A model generated the notes under the pieces. It saw only the letters and a list, made by a program, of their open reading frames with translations. It was not told where the DNA came from and did not search any database. Below, piece by piece: positions 63,919 to 64,000 of a DNA stretch of 64,000 bases. Every line of letters begins with the position of its first letter. Position 1 is the stretch's first letter. Made by a program: the position numbers and the translations under genes. Source of the DNA: Jiangella anatolica. GTDB taxonomy: Bacteria; Actinomycetota; Actinomycetes; Jiangellales; Jiangellaceae. The stretch covers positions 1 through 64,000 of the forward strand of contig NZ_POTW01000008.1 in assembly GCF_003236295.1 (NCBI RefSeq). Direction: 5' to 3'.

Positions 63919-64000
63919 ATGCATCGAGGCCGGGCGGTTCTGGGCGCGGTGGTCGGCGCCGGCGTCGTCGCCGCGGTGCTGGTCATGGTGGGCTCGTGGG
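63919..64000 (+). CDS. Start of a small membrane protein, cut by window edge
   Basis: Only the first 27 codons are visible. They read MHRGRAVLGAVVGAGVVAAVLVMVGSW, a basic tip and one hydrophobic helix ending in SW, matching the neighbouring gene's N-terminal layout. GATAGT (63905-63910) ends 8 nt before the ATG. The rest lies beyond the window, so its length and family are unknown. Confidence 0.5.
   Translation, partial: MHRGRAVLGAVVGAGVVAAVLVMVGSW

Overview
The window is about 72% GC, densely packed and rich in GTG starts, and looks like a chromosomal core segment of a high-GC actinobacterium (Actinomycetota). Lineage-typical genes include a three-DUF348/G5 resuscitation-promoting factor, protein mannosyltransferase beside rsmI, a PerM-like DUF6350 protein before purN-purH, DUF3017, DUF5302, and a metG-tatD-rpfB-ksgA-ispE run in the order known from Mycobacterium. 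A Jiangella-like or related genus is possible, but the sequence alone does not fix it. I found no rRNA, tRNA, CRISPR array, prophage or insertion sequence.

Layout. 1-4132: end of an MFS transporter, a yybP-ykoY manganese riboswitch with a GDT1-type Mn transporter, pmt and rsmI divergent, and a small NTF2-like protein. 4133-4667: a gene-free nested palindrome. 4668-10735: M56 peptidase and BlaI repressor divergent from cydAB, then a Na+/H+ antiporter and a PRC-barrel protein. 10812-16552: LigD-type polymerase, a double-HTH MerR regulator divergent from a UvrA-like ATPase that has lost its UvrB-docking region, and a flavin monooxygenase. 16595-26583: metG, tatD, rpfB, ksgA, ispE, a second giant hairpin, a methyltransferase, two regulators and an ABC-F protein. 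26638-31587: M23 peptidase, B12-binding protein with an upstream perfect Crp-type site, and a secreted phosphodiester glycosidase/metallophosphatase fusion. 31629-36756: sucCD, a TetR/reductase pair and kynureninase. 36778-40697: two tandem copies of an ECF sigma/membrane anti-sigma-like module. 40891-49720: PerM-like protein, purN, purH, folD, citrate synthase, mdh and icd. 49734-57778: a LacI-controlled sugar isomerase/kinase pair, an SDR, and a siderophore-interacting protein under an iron box. 57839-64000: a secreted unknown, a complete DeoR-galT-galE-galK-galM operon and two small membrane proteins, the last cut by the window end.

How it fits together. Most genes are housekeeping: TCA cycle (sucCD, citrate synthase, mdh, icd), purine and one-carbon metabolism, isoprenoid and rRNA maturation, and cell-wall remodelling (rpfB, M23, pmt). 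Local regulatory circuits are unusually legible because candidate operators sit next to their regulators (BlaI, MerR, XRE, OhrR-like MarR, LacI, DeoR, iron box). At least 18 genes have a TANNNT-like -10 element ending 6-8 nt before the start codon, which implies leaderless transcription. The features most worth following up are the duplicated sigma/anti-sigma module, the BlaI-M56-cydAB circuit, the MerR/UvrA-like resistance pair, the glycosidase-phosphatase fusion and the long nested intergenic palindromes.
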